Origin: Candidatus Formimonas warabiya
GTDB taxonomy: Bacteria > Bacillota > Dehalobacteriia > Dehalobacteriales > Dehalobacteriaceae
DNA length: 64,000 nucleotides
Assembly (NCBI RefSeq): GCF_002777255.1
Contig: NZ_CP017634.1
Location: 2,864,903 to 2,928,902, forward strand
Direction: 5' to 3'
A program made the translations under genes and the position numbers. This document shows, piece by piece, positions 50,431 through 58,507 of this stretch; positions within the stretch are counted from its first letter, which is position 1, and each line of letters begins with the position of its first letter. The notes beneath the pieces are model-generated. The model ran no database searches. It worked only from the letters and a program-made list of their open reading frames with translations, and was not told the origin of the DNA.

Positions 50431-51099
50431 ATGATAAATGAAATGGCAAGATATTCATATGAGAGAGTTTCGGACAAGGAACAAAAAACAGACAGGCAAA
50501 CCACAAATATTCAAAAGCATTTTGGCGACATACCAGCAGAAAATGTGTTTCGTGATAAGATTACGGGCAAGACATATGACAGGCCGGAGTGGTCAATCCT
50601 TAAAAGGATTTTGAGGTCTGGTGATGAGCTGGTGGTAAGCGAGCTAGATAGGCTTGGAAGGACTAAGGCTGGTATCAAGGCTGAACTGGAATTCTTAAAA
50701 AGTAAGGGTGTCAAACTTCGTGCATTGGATATACCCAGCACCTTGTATGATGCTGAAGGCAAGGAGCAGGACTTAATACTTGAATTGGTCACGAACCTGT
50801 TAATTGAGGTCTATTCTACCCTTGCACAGCAAGAACTTGAAAGAAAAGAGGTAAGGCAACGCCAGGGCATTGAAGAAGCCAAGAAAAAAGGCGTGTATAA
50901 AGGACGAAAACCTGTTGAGGTTGATATGTCAAAATTTGCAAATATTTATTCTCGCTGGAAGGCTCGGGAAATAAAGGGTGTTGAAGCAAAAACCCTCTTG
51001 AACTTGAAAACAAACACCTTTTATAGAACGGTGGAACGCTACGAAAAATTACATGGGCTTGGAAAATTTGCTGAAACAGCAGCATTGCAGGAGGCATAG
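50431..51099 (+). CDS. Serine recombinase (resolvase/invertase family)
   Basis: A 222-aa small serine recombinase. N-terminal catalytic domain with YSYERVSDKEQKTDRQ (nucleophilic Ser in the RVS motif) and ELDRLGRTKAG (conserved DRLGR arginines); a long E helix (LIEVYSTLAQQELERKEVRQ, RQGIEEAKKKGVYKGRKP) leads to a short C-terminal HTH (ANIYSRWKAREIKGVEAKTL, LNLKTNTFYRTVERY). Size matches resolvases and invertases rather than large phage integrases. It may resolve multimers of the element or invert a segment; the repeated site upstream is a candidate target. A start four codons downstream (MARYSYERV) is equally possible. Confidence 0.92.
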   Translation: MINEMARYSYERVSDKEQKTDRQTTNIQKHFGDIPAENVFRDKITGKTYDRPEWSILKRILRSGDELVVSELDRLGRTKAGIKAELEFLKSKGVKLRALDIPSTLYDAEGKEQDLILELVTNLLIEVYSTLAQQELERKEVRQRQGIEEAKKKGVYKGRKPVEVDMSKFANIYSRWKAREIKGVEAKTLLNLKTNTFYRTVERYEKLHGLGKFAETAALQEA

Positions 51100-51101
51100 T
51101 C

Positions 51102-51239
51102 ATGGGCGGTGTCTTCTATTACATCTTAGGTGTAATGACAGTCCTATTTGTGCTGACAGTAATCGTCATTATAAAATTGTACTTTCTGCTCAAAAGTTTC
51201 TTGGACGTAATTGCAAAAGAACTATCTAAGGAAGATTAA
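51102..51239 (+). CDS. Small single-pass membrane protein
   Basis: 45 aa: MGGVFYYILGVMTVLFVLTV then IVIIKLYFLLKSFLDVIAKE. A GGAGG 8 nt upstream lies in the end of the recombinase gene, and the ATG follows its stop by 2 nt, so the two are translationally coupled. One long TM helix with a charged C-terminal tail. Function unknown; possibly a holin- or toxin-like peptide (inference from size only). Confidence 0.6.
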   Translation: MGGVFYYILGVMTVLFVLTVIVIIKLYFLLKSFLDVIAKELSKED

Positions 51240-51258
51240 ATCAATTTTTACACTATGC

Positions 51259-51290
51259 AGAGTAGGGTTATCCCCCCTACTCTCTTTTTC
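51259..51290 (+). terminator. Terminator of the recombinase operon
   Basis: AGAGTAGGG (51259-51267) pairs with CCCTACTCT (51275-51283), followed by CTTTTTCTG. Confidence 0.8.
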
Positions 51291-51501
51291 TGTTAATATG
51301 CTTTAAAGATTTTGTCACCGTCCTACCAAGTAGGCTTATTTGTTATTATAATTGCAAGCTAAACAAAATGAGGAAAAATTTGACTAACCTAATTAAGACA
51401 TTGAACCAACTGTTGAAGTGTTTTGAAATCTGGGAAAGTAGATATTATGTCTGTTATATAGTTTTGATAAACTGTAGAAAATGTCAAAGGAGTTGAGAGC
51501 A

Positions 51502-51591
51502 ATGCCAATGTATTGCAATCTATGTCATGAGATTTATACCAATGGGCTTCTGACCTGCTGGACTTTCCTATTGAGCAGACGGATACATTAA
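51502..51591 (+). CDS. Possible Cys-containing micro-ORF
   Basis: 29 codons from an ATG at 51502 preceded by AAAGGAG. The N-terminus MPMYCNLCHEIYTNGLLTCW has a C-x2-C-H...C pattern like the first half of a zinc ribbon; the rest is basic. It may be a genuine small protein or the surviving front of a larger one. Only the ribosome site and Cys spacing support it. Confidence 0.3.
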   Translation: MPMYCNLCHEIYTNGLLTCWTFLLSRRIH

Positions 51592-51599
51592 AACAGAGC

Positions 51600-52430
51600 C
51601 AAGGCGATTGTGATTTGAAGCATGGTGAGGTTTAAGAGGTTTAAAGGGTTCAGACAAAGCCCATCAGGATACCTGGGGTCTGTGGGGCTTCCCATGTACC
51701 ACTCAACCATTCACCTGTTCCAATAGTTTCGACTGTTCAAAGGAAACTAGGAAGGCAGGAAGGCTCTGTTCTAACTGTCCCATATTCCTTAACAAGGCTC
51801 TGTCCTACTGTTCCCTGTTCAAAGGTCAATCTATTCAAGTAATCAAAATGCTGGCTAACCATAAAGTAAGGCTGCAAACAATAATACAAAACTTCCATAC
51901 CATTCAGTTATAAAATTTGAATATCAATTAGAGGATTGAGGAAATTACATGCTGGAGTATAAAATTAATCAATGGGTAAATTGGGATATCTCCATGTGCT
52001 AAAGTTGTGTTTAATGGAAAAATTGTGTTTATACGGCGGCTCAAAGTAATGGTCAATTAGCAGTTTAGCAGGCAAACAAGGTATGGATGGTGGAAGGCTC
52101 ACTGTTTGGACGGTCTGAAGGCTGGAAGGCTCTGTTCAGTTTAACCAGAGCAAGGCAGGAAGGCTATGGTTCCAGTTCCCTTTTAAGGACAAGGCTGGTC
52201 AGTATTGTTTAATAGAAGGCTTTGAATAATTGGGCTTTATGGACAGAGGGTAAATGAAGGCTACCATAGGTTTTCTCTCATATCAGGGTCAGCCAGTTCC
52301 TTTAAGCACAGGGCTTTCAACATATACAATTAGAGGTTTATTAGTTTATCAAGGGACAAGGCAAGAAGGCAACCTACCATTTCCCCTTATCATAAGGAGG
52401 ATTGGGTGGTTGTCTTTTATTATTTAATGG
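51600..52430 (+). other. Non-coding region rich in AAGGCT/AGGAAGGC motifs
   Basis: No credible coding frame on either strand between the recombinase operon and the iteron array. The words AAGGCT, GGAAGGC and AAGGCTCTGTTC recur irregularly about a dozen times on the plus strand (for example near 51750, 51800, 51870, 52090, 52120, 52150, 52190, 52215, 52255, 52370), and one phrase, GAAGGC-ACCAT-GGTTT-CTCTCA, reappears at about 53605 past the next two genes. This looks like a degenerate direct-repeat field, such as an origin or transfer region, or a structured non-coding RNA. Confidence 0.45.
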
Positions 52431-52441
52431 CTACAGTTATA

Positions 52442-52674
52442 TGTGTAAAACATGAGCGTCCTTTACACAAAAGCCAGCATTGGTCTGAAATGGCTGAAGG
52501 ACTGAATGTGTAAACAATGAGCAGCCTTTACACAATGATAAACATAAGGATGAAATGGTTGACCGGCTAAATGTGTAAGCTAGGAGCGTCCTTTACACAA
52601 AAACAAGCGTACAAAACTACTTACTGTTTATTAAGAAGTATAAAGATGTGTAAATTGAAAGCGTCCTTTACACA
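52442..52674 (+). repeat. Four palindromic iterons, 65/65/75-nt spacing
   Basis: Four 28-nt copies at 52442-52469, 52507-52534, 52572-52599 and 52647-52674. Each begins TGTGTAA and ends CCTTTACACA, so the termini are inverted repeats (TGTGTAAA/TTTACACA), with a conserved asymmetric core GAGCGTCC (small variations). Start-to-start distances are 65, 65 and 75 nt, all near whole helical turns, so bound proteins would lie on one face of the DNA. The intervening sequences of the first two units are also related, showing tandem duplication of a 65-bp unit. The last copy ends 33 nt before the coiled-coil/HTH gene. Probable binding sites for an initiator or partition protein. Confidence 0.85.
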
Positions 52675-52706
52675 TCAGGCAATTCAGCAGGATTGGAGGA
52701 AAGGTC

Positions 52707-53309
52707 ATGCCTCACCGTTTGTTATCAAATGAAATTCAAATATGGATACCCAAAGCAAAAAACGACAACACAGAGAAGTATGAAGTATTACAGCAGCATT
52801 TACAAAAGTATGACAAGGATACCCTGTTAAAGTCTATGTACTTTTCAATTAGTGCCTTATTAAATGATAAGGATAGGCTTGAAAAGAAATTAGCAGACGA
52901 GGGTAGTTTATTGGTTGAATATAATAAGCTGGTTGAGAGCTACAACCAGCTTCAACAAGAGACGGCTGTACTCAAAAAGAAACTAGCAAGCGCAGATAGT
53001 TTAGCGGTCAAATACAAAGAACTGGTTGAGAGCCATAGCCAGCTTTTGAATGAGAAACAAAGTCTAAAAGATAAATTAATAAGGCTTCTTGGAGATAAAA
53101 ACATCAGTGGAAGAATTCAGAGAAACAATGCTGTTACTATCTCTAAAATACTGGAATTGCAGAGCAAAGGTTTAACTGACAATGAAATATGTGCTGAACT
53201 GGGTATCAGCAGGAAAACCATCTATAACAGGAAAAAGGAATACGAGGATTATTGCCGTAAGCGTGGTATCAGTGTAAATAACCTATGGAGGAGGTCTGGG
53301 AGAAAATGA
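52707..53309 (+). CDS. Coiled-coil protein with C-terminal HTH; probable iteron binder
   Basis: 200 aa with GGAGG upstream. Residues about 45-125 are a heptad-rich coiled coil containing an internal duplication (LVEYNKLVESYNQLQQE and VKYKELVESHSQLLNE). Residues about 140-180 form a resolvase/MarR-like HTH (ILELQSKGLTDNEICAELGI then SRKTIYNRK), with a basic C-terminal tail. A dimeric DNA-binding protein immediately downstream of four palindromic repeats is the natural candidate to bind them, for autoregulation, plasmid-style replication control or partition. No catalytic domain is visible. The stop overlaps the next ATG. Confidence 0.75.
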   Translation: MPHRLLSNEIQIWIPKAKNDNTEKYEVLQQHLQKYDKDTLLKSMYFSISALLNDKDRLEKKLADEGSLLVEYNKLVESYNQLQQETAVLKKKLASADSLAVKYKELVESHSQLLNEKQSLKDKLIRLLGDKNISGRIQRNNAVTISKILELQSKGLTDNEICAELGISRKTIYNRKKEYEDYCRKRGISVNNLWRRSGRK

Positions 53310-53596
53310 GGTCTCCATGGGAAACGAAGTATTCAGGTCAGCTCGTTAATATAAACAGTCACTGGTATGGCCTTTATCAGGATAAAGTCATTTCTACAAG
53401 TGAAGCAATGGACGGTAACGAGGGCGATATTAAAGATTGCGTTTATGAGGGTGGTTTTATAACCGGCAATATCATAAAAGAAAAAATCAAGGCCTATGGG
53501 ATTCTTGAAAGTCAGGAGTATGTGGAACAGCCTGTGAACTATAAGGACAATGAGGATATTTTGGCTCAATTTATAGATGAAGGCAATGGACAGTGA
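53306..53596 (+). CDS. Hypothetical protein coupled to the HTH gene
   Basis: 96 aa from the ATG at 53306, which overlaps the TGA of the preceding gene (ATGA) and follows GGGAG. Small acidic protein with mixed beta content (SGQLVNINSHWYGLYQDKVI) and no cysteines or membrane segments. The tight coupling suggests a functional pair with the coiled-coil/HTH protein. Family not recognised. Confidence 0.6.
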   Translation: MRSPWETKYSGQLVNINSHWYGLYQDKVISTSEAMDGNEGDIKDCVYEGGFITGNIIKEKIKAYGILESQEYVEQPVNYKDNEDILAQFIDEGNGQ

Positions 53597-54027
53597 GCAA
53601 GTTGGAAGGCAACCATGGGTTTCCTCTCAATTCAACAGTGAAGGAAAAGTGAGCGTGAGGATCCGGCGCCATCATAATTAAAAAGGGTCAGGCATGGGAA
53701 ACAACCATTTGCAAAAAGCGGTTTATTTGTGCGGAGCAGCACAGGTCAATTTCAGCCATACATAAAGGCCATCATTCCCCTATCAGCATTTCAATAAAAT
53801 AAAATTGGTTTCTGATTAAATAATGAAAAGGGTAAAATTCAGTTTCTACAGTCTATAAAAACAGTCGGTACAATGGGTAAAAATCATCTATGCATGGGTA
53901 TGTGAAAAATGTGGGTTTTGGAGATAGGGAAAATTAAGAAGGTAGTTTATACGGTTGGCTATTGCAATTTCATTGAAAATAGGTTAACCTCACTCTCCAA
54001 TATTGGAGAAAGCGGGGTTATGATATT
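53597..54027 (+). other. Intergenic region, mostly featureless
   Basis: 431 nt without a credible gene. It contains one phrase repeated from about 52255 (GAAGGC...GGTTT...CTCTCA) at its left end and, near the right end, a 14-nt perfect palindrome CTCCAATATTGGAG (53995-54008) within a larger imperfect stem just upstream of the 54028 gene: a possible operator or attenuator. Confidence 0.4.
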
Positions 54028-54429
54028 ATGAAAATACAGAACAATGTTTTTAAAAGCAAATTACATGGAGAAATAACAGAACGAAAGGCATTCATACTTT
54101 GGCATGGCAATAAAATTGCCATTATAACAGAGAGAATGAATGATGCTACTGAAATAGAATATGTCATTGAAGTTCTTTGGGATGACTATTTTAAAAGCGG
54201 CTGTGACGATACAATAGCAGGTATTGATATGGAGATTAAACCTCGTAGATTTTATGTGAGAAATCATTATCCTTCTTTTGTTATACAGAGAGTTCCGCCT
54301 GAAGGTCGGGAAGATGTGCCTAATATCTTAGCAAGATTAGGGTTAAAACATTATGATAAGTGGGATATAATGTGCAAAAATAAAGGGCTATGCGGTAATG
54401 ATGATTTTACAGTAGAAGAAATAATATAG
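54028..54429 (+). CDS. Hypothetical protein
   Basis: 133 aa, with a GGGG-type ribosome site 12 nt upstream. The N-terminal half looks like a beta-rich fold (ERKAFILWHGNKIAIITERM, IEYVIEVLWDDYFKSG); the C-terminal third is helical with two cysteines (CKNKGLCGND). Soluble and acidic. No recognised motif. It starts a run of three small plus-strand genes. Confidence 0.6.
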   Translation: MKIQNNVFKSKLHGEITERKAFILWHGNKIAIITERMNDATEIEYVIEVLWDDYFKSGCDDTIAGIDMEIKPRRFYVRNHYPSFVIQRVPPEGREDVPNILARLGLKHYDKWDIMCKNKGLCGNDDFTVEEII

Positions 54430-54465
54430 CGAAACGGACGAGCATTGAAAGGAGCTGGGTGAGGT

Positions 54466-54726
54466 ATGATATTAAAACACATATGTGAAGTTTGTGGACT
54501 TGAGGAAGTGATTGATAGCGAAGAGGCTTACAATAACGGTTGGGACTATCCACCCGTGATGGGGTCGTTTACTGTCGTATCGCCAAGAACATGTGGTGAT
54601 TGTTCAATAGACCGAACTTTATGGTGGGAACTAATTGTCAATCATATTTCTGTTGAAAATCTAAACGAACACCATAAGTTAACCCTATCTCGCATACTTA
54701 ATGAGCCAGAAAGCATAAAACCATAG
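54466..54726 (+). CDS. Small Zn-ribbon-like protein
   Basis: 86 aa. CEVCGLEEV at the N-terminus and CGDCSIDRTLWWEL 30 residues later give two C-x2-C knuckles, a probable zinc ribbon, followed by a short helical tail (ENLNEHHKLTLSRILNEPES). Stand-alone zinc ribbons of this size are common on phages and integrative elements. Partner and function unknown. Confidence 0.6.
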   Translation: MILKHICEVCGLEEVIDSEEAYNNGWDYPPVMGSFTVVSPRTCGDCSIDRTLWWELIVNHISVENLNEHHKLTLSRILNEPESIKP

Positions 54727-54768
54727 GGGGGTATTCCCTATTTGATTATTTTATATTGGAGGTGCGGT

Positions 54769-55230
54769 ATGGGCAGTTACAAGTTTATTGATGAAACTCT
54801 GAAGGAAAAGTATTCTCATTTGGATTTATCAAAGAATCCATGGAGAGAGTTAATAAAGGCTGGGACTGGATATAAAAAGGGCTGGCATGATTTAGTTATA
54901 CAACTCATGCAAGAAATTGAGATAGCCTACGACAATTACAACGAGCCAATAGAAAACCTTAAAATACATGGAATTAAAGAAAAGTACGGTGGATTGCAGG
55001 TAGACATAGGTGATTCTGAAAATGAAAATTTGAACACAGTAATATATGGCTTGGTAGACCAGTATGAAGAAAATTCATATTCGGTATGTGTTGAATGTGG
55101 CTCTATGTTTGCTGAACTGTGTAAAAATGATAGAGGTTGTCTACAGGCCTTATGCCCTAAATGTGCAGAGAAACTTGAATATCAGCCAGAAAGCAAGACT
55201 TTGTTTGTTTATATGACCATACAAAAATAA
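54769..55230 (+). CDS. Hypothetical protein with C-terminal Cys cluster
   Basis: 153 aa from the ATG at 54769 (GGAGG 8 nt upstream). The N-terminal two thirds are mixed (GWHDLVIQLMQEIEIAYDNY, IKEKYGGLQVDIGDSENE). The C-terminal third has C-x2-C (VCVECGSM) and further cysteines (LCKNDRGC, LCPKCAEKL), probably binding one or two zinc ions. The IKEKYGGLQVDI segment resembles small phage/element proteins of unknown function. It ends before a hairpin at 55227-55261. Confidence 0.6.
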   Translation: MGSYKFIDETLKEKYSHLDLSKNPWRELIKAGTGYKKGWHDLVIQLMQEIEIAYDNYNEPIENLKIHGIKEKYGGLQVDIGDSENENLNTVIYGLVDQYEENSYSVCVECGSMFAELCKNDRGCLQALCPKCAEKLEYQPESKTLFVYMTIQK

Positions 55231-55261
55231 GAAATGTCAAAGGTAATTTGCCTGTGACATT
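55227..55261 (+). terminator. Hairpin at the end of the 54769 gene
   Basis: AGAAATGTCA (55227-55236) pairs exactly with TGACATTTCT (55252-55261), but the T-run after it is weak. It probably ends the three-gene transcript. Confidence 0.55.
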
Positions 55262-55372
55262 TCTATTGGGGGAAACATCATGGTATCTCCTCTACTCTAT
55301 CGTCAATTTATACTTAATAAAGAATTATAAATGGCGGTTAAAGGAATATACCCAACTGAATAGTTTTAATAC

Positions 55373-55408
55373 AAAAAGCAAGTTCAATTTATTTTGTACT
55401 TGCTTTTT
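55373..55408 (-). terminator. Terminator of the XRE regulator gene
   Basis: AAAAAGCAAGT (55373-55383) pairs with ACTTGCTTTTT (55398-55408). It abuts the stop of the minus-strand regulator and can act in both directions. Confidence 0.75.
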
Positions 55409-55758
55409 TATTGCTCATCACCTTCTTGAATTTTTAAGGCTTTTAACATAGCTGTAAGTACTTCATTGATTGGTGGTCGTAACTCGGGCTTTACCCTTTT
55501 CAACCTCTCAATAAGTGGGTCAACAGGTTTATCAGGCAAATTTCCAAAGTATAAGAAATCAGTAGAAATTGAATACAATTCTGCAACTTCTTTGATAATC
55601 CTTGTGCTTGCACCACTGACACCACGTTCAATCGAAGAAACGTGGTTGGGTGTTATGTTTAAACTTTCGGCTAATTCCTCCTGTGTATGACCTGTATATT
55701 CACGGATATAACGTATGTTTTCACCAATAATACGGTTCATTTCTTTAATTTCTCGCAT
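55408..55758 (-). CDS. XRE-family (Cro/CI-type HTH) regulator
   Basis: 116 aa with an HTH_3 domain at about 10-65: IGENIRYIREYTGHTQEELA, ESLNITPNHVSSIERG. The short C-terminal helical part is likely for dimerisation. GAGGTGA precedes the ATG. It is divergent from the four-gene surface operon starting at 55932, and the 170-nt gap contains that operon's promoter, so it is the likely regulator of both. Confidence 0.9.
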   Translation of the reverse strand: MREIKEMNRIIGENIRYIREYTGHTQEELAESLNITPNHVSSIERGVSGASTRIIKEVAELYSISTDFLYFGNLPDKPVDPLIERLKRVKPELRPPINEVLTAMLKALKIQEGDEQ

Positions 55759-55832
55759 GTGTACTCACCTCGTAACATTATTTTAAGTAATGATTGCGCA
55801 GGAGTACACGATATATAAGTATGAGGTTACTA

Positions 55833-55861
55833 ATGACAAGACATGAGTTTTGTTATATAAT
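55833..55861 (+). promoter_or_regulatory. Promoter of the 55932-60241 operon
   Basis: ATGACA (55833-55838), 17-nt spacer, TATAAT (55856-55861), 70 nt upstream of the first gene and within the divergent region shared with the XRE regulator. Confidence 0.6.
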
Positions 55862-55931
55862 GTATATTAGTTTATCTCAATTAATGGAAAAAAGACGATA
55901 TATGTATAAAAAACGGAGTTGATGAAGAAAC

Positions 55932-56699
55932 ATGGAAGTTGAAAATAGCAAAGGGCATATAAAAATTGTACCTGTGGTACTGAGTGTTCTTTTAATAGGA
56001 AGTCTTTGTGTGAATGGCTACATATACAGTCAGATTGTAAAGGTCAATGGGACTATCTCTGATACACAGGGTAGTTTAGTTGGTTTTACTTCTGAACTGG
56101 CTTCTATCAATTCAGAGATTGCCAATAAGCAAGAGAAATTGGATTTGCTACAAAAGGAAAAAGAAACACTACAATCAGAGGAAACCAAGACAGACATAGT
56201 AAATGGGAATAATAGCGTTTCTGAACCAGCAAAACCTGAAATTAAAGAGGAACAGGCTGTACAGCAGCCTTCAAAGCCTGCAACGGCAACACCTTCTACC
56301 TCAAGTAATAAAGGTGGGACAGACGTAGATGGTGACGGTATCATGGATTATGATGCCAGCGGCAACCTAATTAAAGGAAGTTCCCTTGATAAAAATAACA
56401 ATGGGCTTGAAGATAAATACGAGGATGATGGTACTTACAGTGACCTGAAAGGTGGTCATGTACCATCAGGTGGAGAAGACCGTTGGAATAAGGCAACAGG
56501 CGGTCAAGACATAGACGGTGATGGGAAAATTGACGTGGATGCCAATGGCAACATAGTTAAGGGTGGAGCATATGACAAAAACGGCAACGGCATAAAGGAC
56601 TGGTTGGAAAATTCAGACGGTACAACCAATGATGGTGAAGTCACAGATGGCTCCGGTTCTGGTTCTGGTGAAGGTGACTACGAGCTAGATACACACTAA
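55932..56699 (+). CDS. Membrane-anchored protein with Ca-binding-like repeats and DYELDTH tail
   Basis: 255 aa. Short cytoplasmic N-terminus, TM helix (about 13-35), a coiled-coil stalk (about 50-80, QEKLDLLQKEKETLQSEE), a Pro/Ser/Thr linker, then two calcium-type motifs (DVDGDGIMDYDASGN with DKNNNGLEDKYEDDG; DIDGDGKIDVDANGN with DKNGNGIKDW) like EF-hand/thrombospondin-3 loops. It ends in a Gly/Ser linker and the tail DYELDTH. Type II topology puts the motifs outside. The next protein has the same tail with different codons. First gene of a four-gene operon; function unknown, probably surface assembly. Confidence 0.75.
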   Translation: MEVENSKGHIKIVPVVLSVLLIGSLCVNGYIYSQIVKVNGTISDTQGSLVGFTSELASINSEIANKQEKLDLLQKEKETLQSEETKTDIVNGNNSVSEPAKPEIKEEQAVQQPSKPATATPSTSSNKGGTDVDGDGIMDYDASGNLIKGSSLDKNNNGLEDKYEDDGTYSDLKGGHVPSGGEDRWNKATGGQDIDGDGKIDVDANGNIVKGGAYDKNGNGIKDWLENSDGTTNDGEVTDGSGSGSGEGDYELDTH

Positions 56700-56713
56700 T
56701 GGGAGAAAAACAC

Positions 56714-57334
56714 ATGATGAATAAAACGGTTATTATAAGTGCTATTCTCGGGGTACTGTTGGTTGGCAGTATTGTAGGAACTGTAATACTGGTGAATCAA
56801 TACAGTAAGGCAAAGGAAAGTTTATCTGGCATAGAAAATGAGCTTTCAACAGCACAAACAGAGCTTGACACAGCAAAGGCAACCTTAGAAGATTTGGAAG
56901 TTACATATAACGAATTGTCGCTTGATACTTCAATAGAAATGGATATCAGTGGTGATAGCATACTTGAATCAGGGGTTACCATGGACGAGGCCTATCACAT
57001 GGTAGAGGTTATGAAAGCATCTGGACAATTAAAGGATTATCTTTCTGAAATGGTTAAAAAGCTGGGTACTTCCCTTGAAGCTATTGAAAAATATGGAGAA
57101 ACAATAGAAACGGTTCAACAGCCATCAGCACAAGAGCCAAGTCAAGGAAATCAAGGTGGCGGTCAGAAACCAAGCAATCAACAACCAGCTAACAATAATG
57201 ACGTACCTGACACTGATTCAGACGGAGACGGATATTCTGATTCGTTTTCTGGAGGGCAAGGTAATCAAGTAATTACAGACGGTTCTGGCTCAGGTGGCGG
57301 TGGTAGCGACGATTACGAACTTGACACCCATTGA
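56714..57334 (+). CDS. Membrane-anchored coiled-coil protein with DYELDTH tail
   Basis: 206 aa from ATG 56714 (GGGAGA upstream; an earlier ATG overlaps the previous stop). TM helix (about 5-25), coiled coil (SGIENELSTAQTELDTAKAT), then a helical domain GDSILESGVTMDEAYHMVEV (about 80-135) that recurs in the next protein, a Gln/Pro/Asn-rich linker, one short acidic DSDGDGYSD motif, a Gly/Ser linker and the tail DYELDTH identical to the preceding protein. External orientation is expected. Unknown family. Confidence 0.75.
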   Translation: MMNKTVIISAILGVLLVGSIVGTVILVNQYSKAKESLSGIENELSTAQTELDTAKATLEDLEVTYNELSLDTSIEMDISGDSILESGVTMDEAYHMVEVMKASGQLKDYLSEMVKKLGTSLEAIEKYGETIETVQQPSAQEPSQGNQGGGQKPSNQQPANNNDVPDTDSDGDGYSDSFSGGQGNQVITDGSGSGGGGSDDYELDTH

Positions 57335-57374
57335 AAAATAGGAAGGATTCATATTTTAAGGAGTGAGGGAACAT

Positions 57375-58481
57375 TTGGAAGTTAAAAACAATAAAAGAAA
57401 GGTCATAGGGATAGTAGCCGGTCTATTACTCATTTGCGGTATTGGGCTGGCAGTAGGTATTCTGAACAGAGCAGAGCCAGTTGAGGATAGTTTAGCGGAT
57501 ACTCAAAATGAGGTTATGACTTCTCAGGAGGAAAATGTAGCAAACACTCAATTACCAGAGACTACACCTGAAACGGTTAGTAATACTGCAAAAGAAGAAC
57601 CTAAAATAGACCCAACCTTAACAGGAGATTCAATTTTATCATCAGGTTTATCACTTAGAGAAGCATGGGCTTTCTATAATGAAGCTAAGAAAAATAATGA
57701 GGAACTGGGCTTATCGGCAGAGGAAACCAATGAATTCCTAAATAATATGCTATTTGACTTAGGTACGACATTGGCCCAATTGGAATATTGCAATAATGCA
57801 GGAATGTTTAACGAGCAACAGCAAGTAGCACAGACACCAGTTCCATCAAAGCCGACACAGCAGCAGCCACCAAAAACATCAGAGCCAAATACAAGTAATC
57901 TTCCAGATGGAGTTTTAGAGCGTTCTGTAGGCTATTTTGGTGATGAAAACGGAAATTACATGCATGAATATGTATATACGAAGGCTGGAAGTACTGTAAA
58001 TACTTATAAAATGGACTCTAAAGGTGAGTATACCATCTTGCTAAAAACAGAGTTTTCATTATACGCTTCATATGATTCATATGAAGACATACCTGATGAC
58101 AGCAAAGATTTGTTTATAGGGTTCACAGATGGAACGTGGATGAGAAAAGATGTAAACATTTATGAGTTTTCTGAACAGATTCCAAGTGACAAAGTAGCTA
58201 AGTATGAAAAAGACAGTAAAGATGGTTATTGGCATTACAATGCAGATTTATACGCCAGCTATGAGGATATACCCGATTATGAAAAGAAGTCTGGTTATCC
58301 AATGCAGGACGGCAGGTGGAAAGTTGTAGGTATGTACTCTCTTCCAAGTAAATCTTCGTTTAGTAAGTCGGCAGAGTCCGTATATAGCACCTATGATGAT
58401 ATTCCAAGCTTTTTAAGACATGCGTATGACCAGCATGAGGACGGAAAATGGTACAAGAACAGTTATTGGCAAGGCCATTAA
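57375..58481 (+). CDS. Membrane-anchored protein of the same surface operon
   Basis: 368 aa from a TTG start at 57375, aligned with the MEVEN start of the first protein (LEVKN here). TM helix (about 9-30), a polar linker, then the domain GDSILSSGLSLREAWAFYNE that parallels GDSILESGVTMDEA in the preceding protein. A Gln/Pro linker follows, and then a C-terminal domain with three related motifs, YDSYEDIPDDSKDLF, YASYEDIPDYEKKSG and YSTYDDIPSFLRHAY. It lacks the DYELDTH tail. Function unknown; shared modules imply that these proteins form one complex. Confidence 0.7.
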   Translation: MEVKNNKRKVIGIVAGLLLICGIGLAVGILNRAEPVEDSLADTQNEVMTSQEENVANTQLPETTPETVSNTAKEEPKIDPTLTGDSILSSGLSLREAWAFYNEAKKNNEELGLSAEETNEFLNNMLFDLGTTLAQLEYCNNAGMFNEQQQVAQTPVPSKPTQQQPPKTSEPNTSNLPDGVLERSVGYFGDENGNYMHEYVYTKAGSTVNTYKMDSKGEYTILLKTEFSLYASYDSYEDIPDDSKDLFIGFTDGTWMRKDVNIYEFSEQIPSDKVAKYEKDSKDGYWHYNADLYASYEDIPDYEKKSGYPMQDGRWKVVGMYSLPSKSSFSKSAESVYSTYDDIPSFLRHAYDQHEDGKWYKNSYWQGH

Positions 58482-58507
58482 CATTGATTAATTAAGGAGG
58501 ACAGGTA

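Noticed and set aside
52442..52674. CRISPR array (28-nt repeats, 37-47-nt spacers)
   Set aside because: Repeats are degenerate rather than identical, the first two intervening sequences are themselves related, and no cas gene is nearby. Phased palindromic iterons explain it better.
55248..55451. 67-codon plus-strand frame between the 54769 gene and the XRE regulator
   Set aside because: It lies across two hairpins, overlaps the regulator's 3' end and has only a weak start context.
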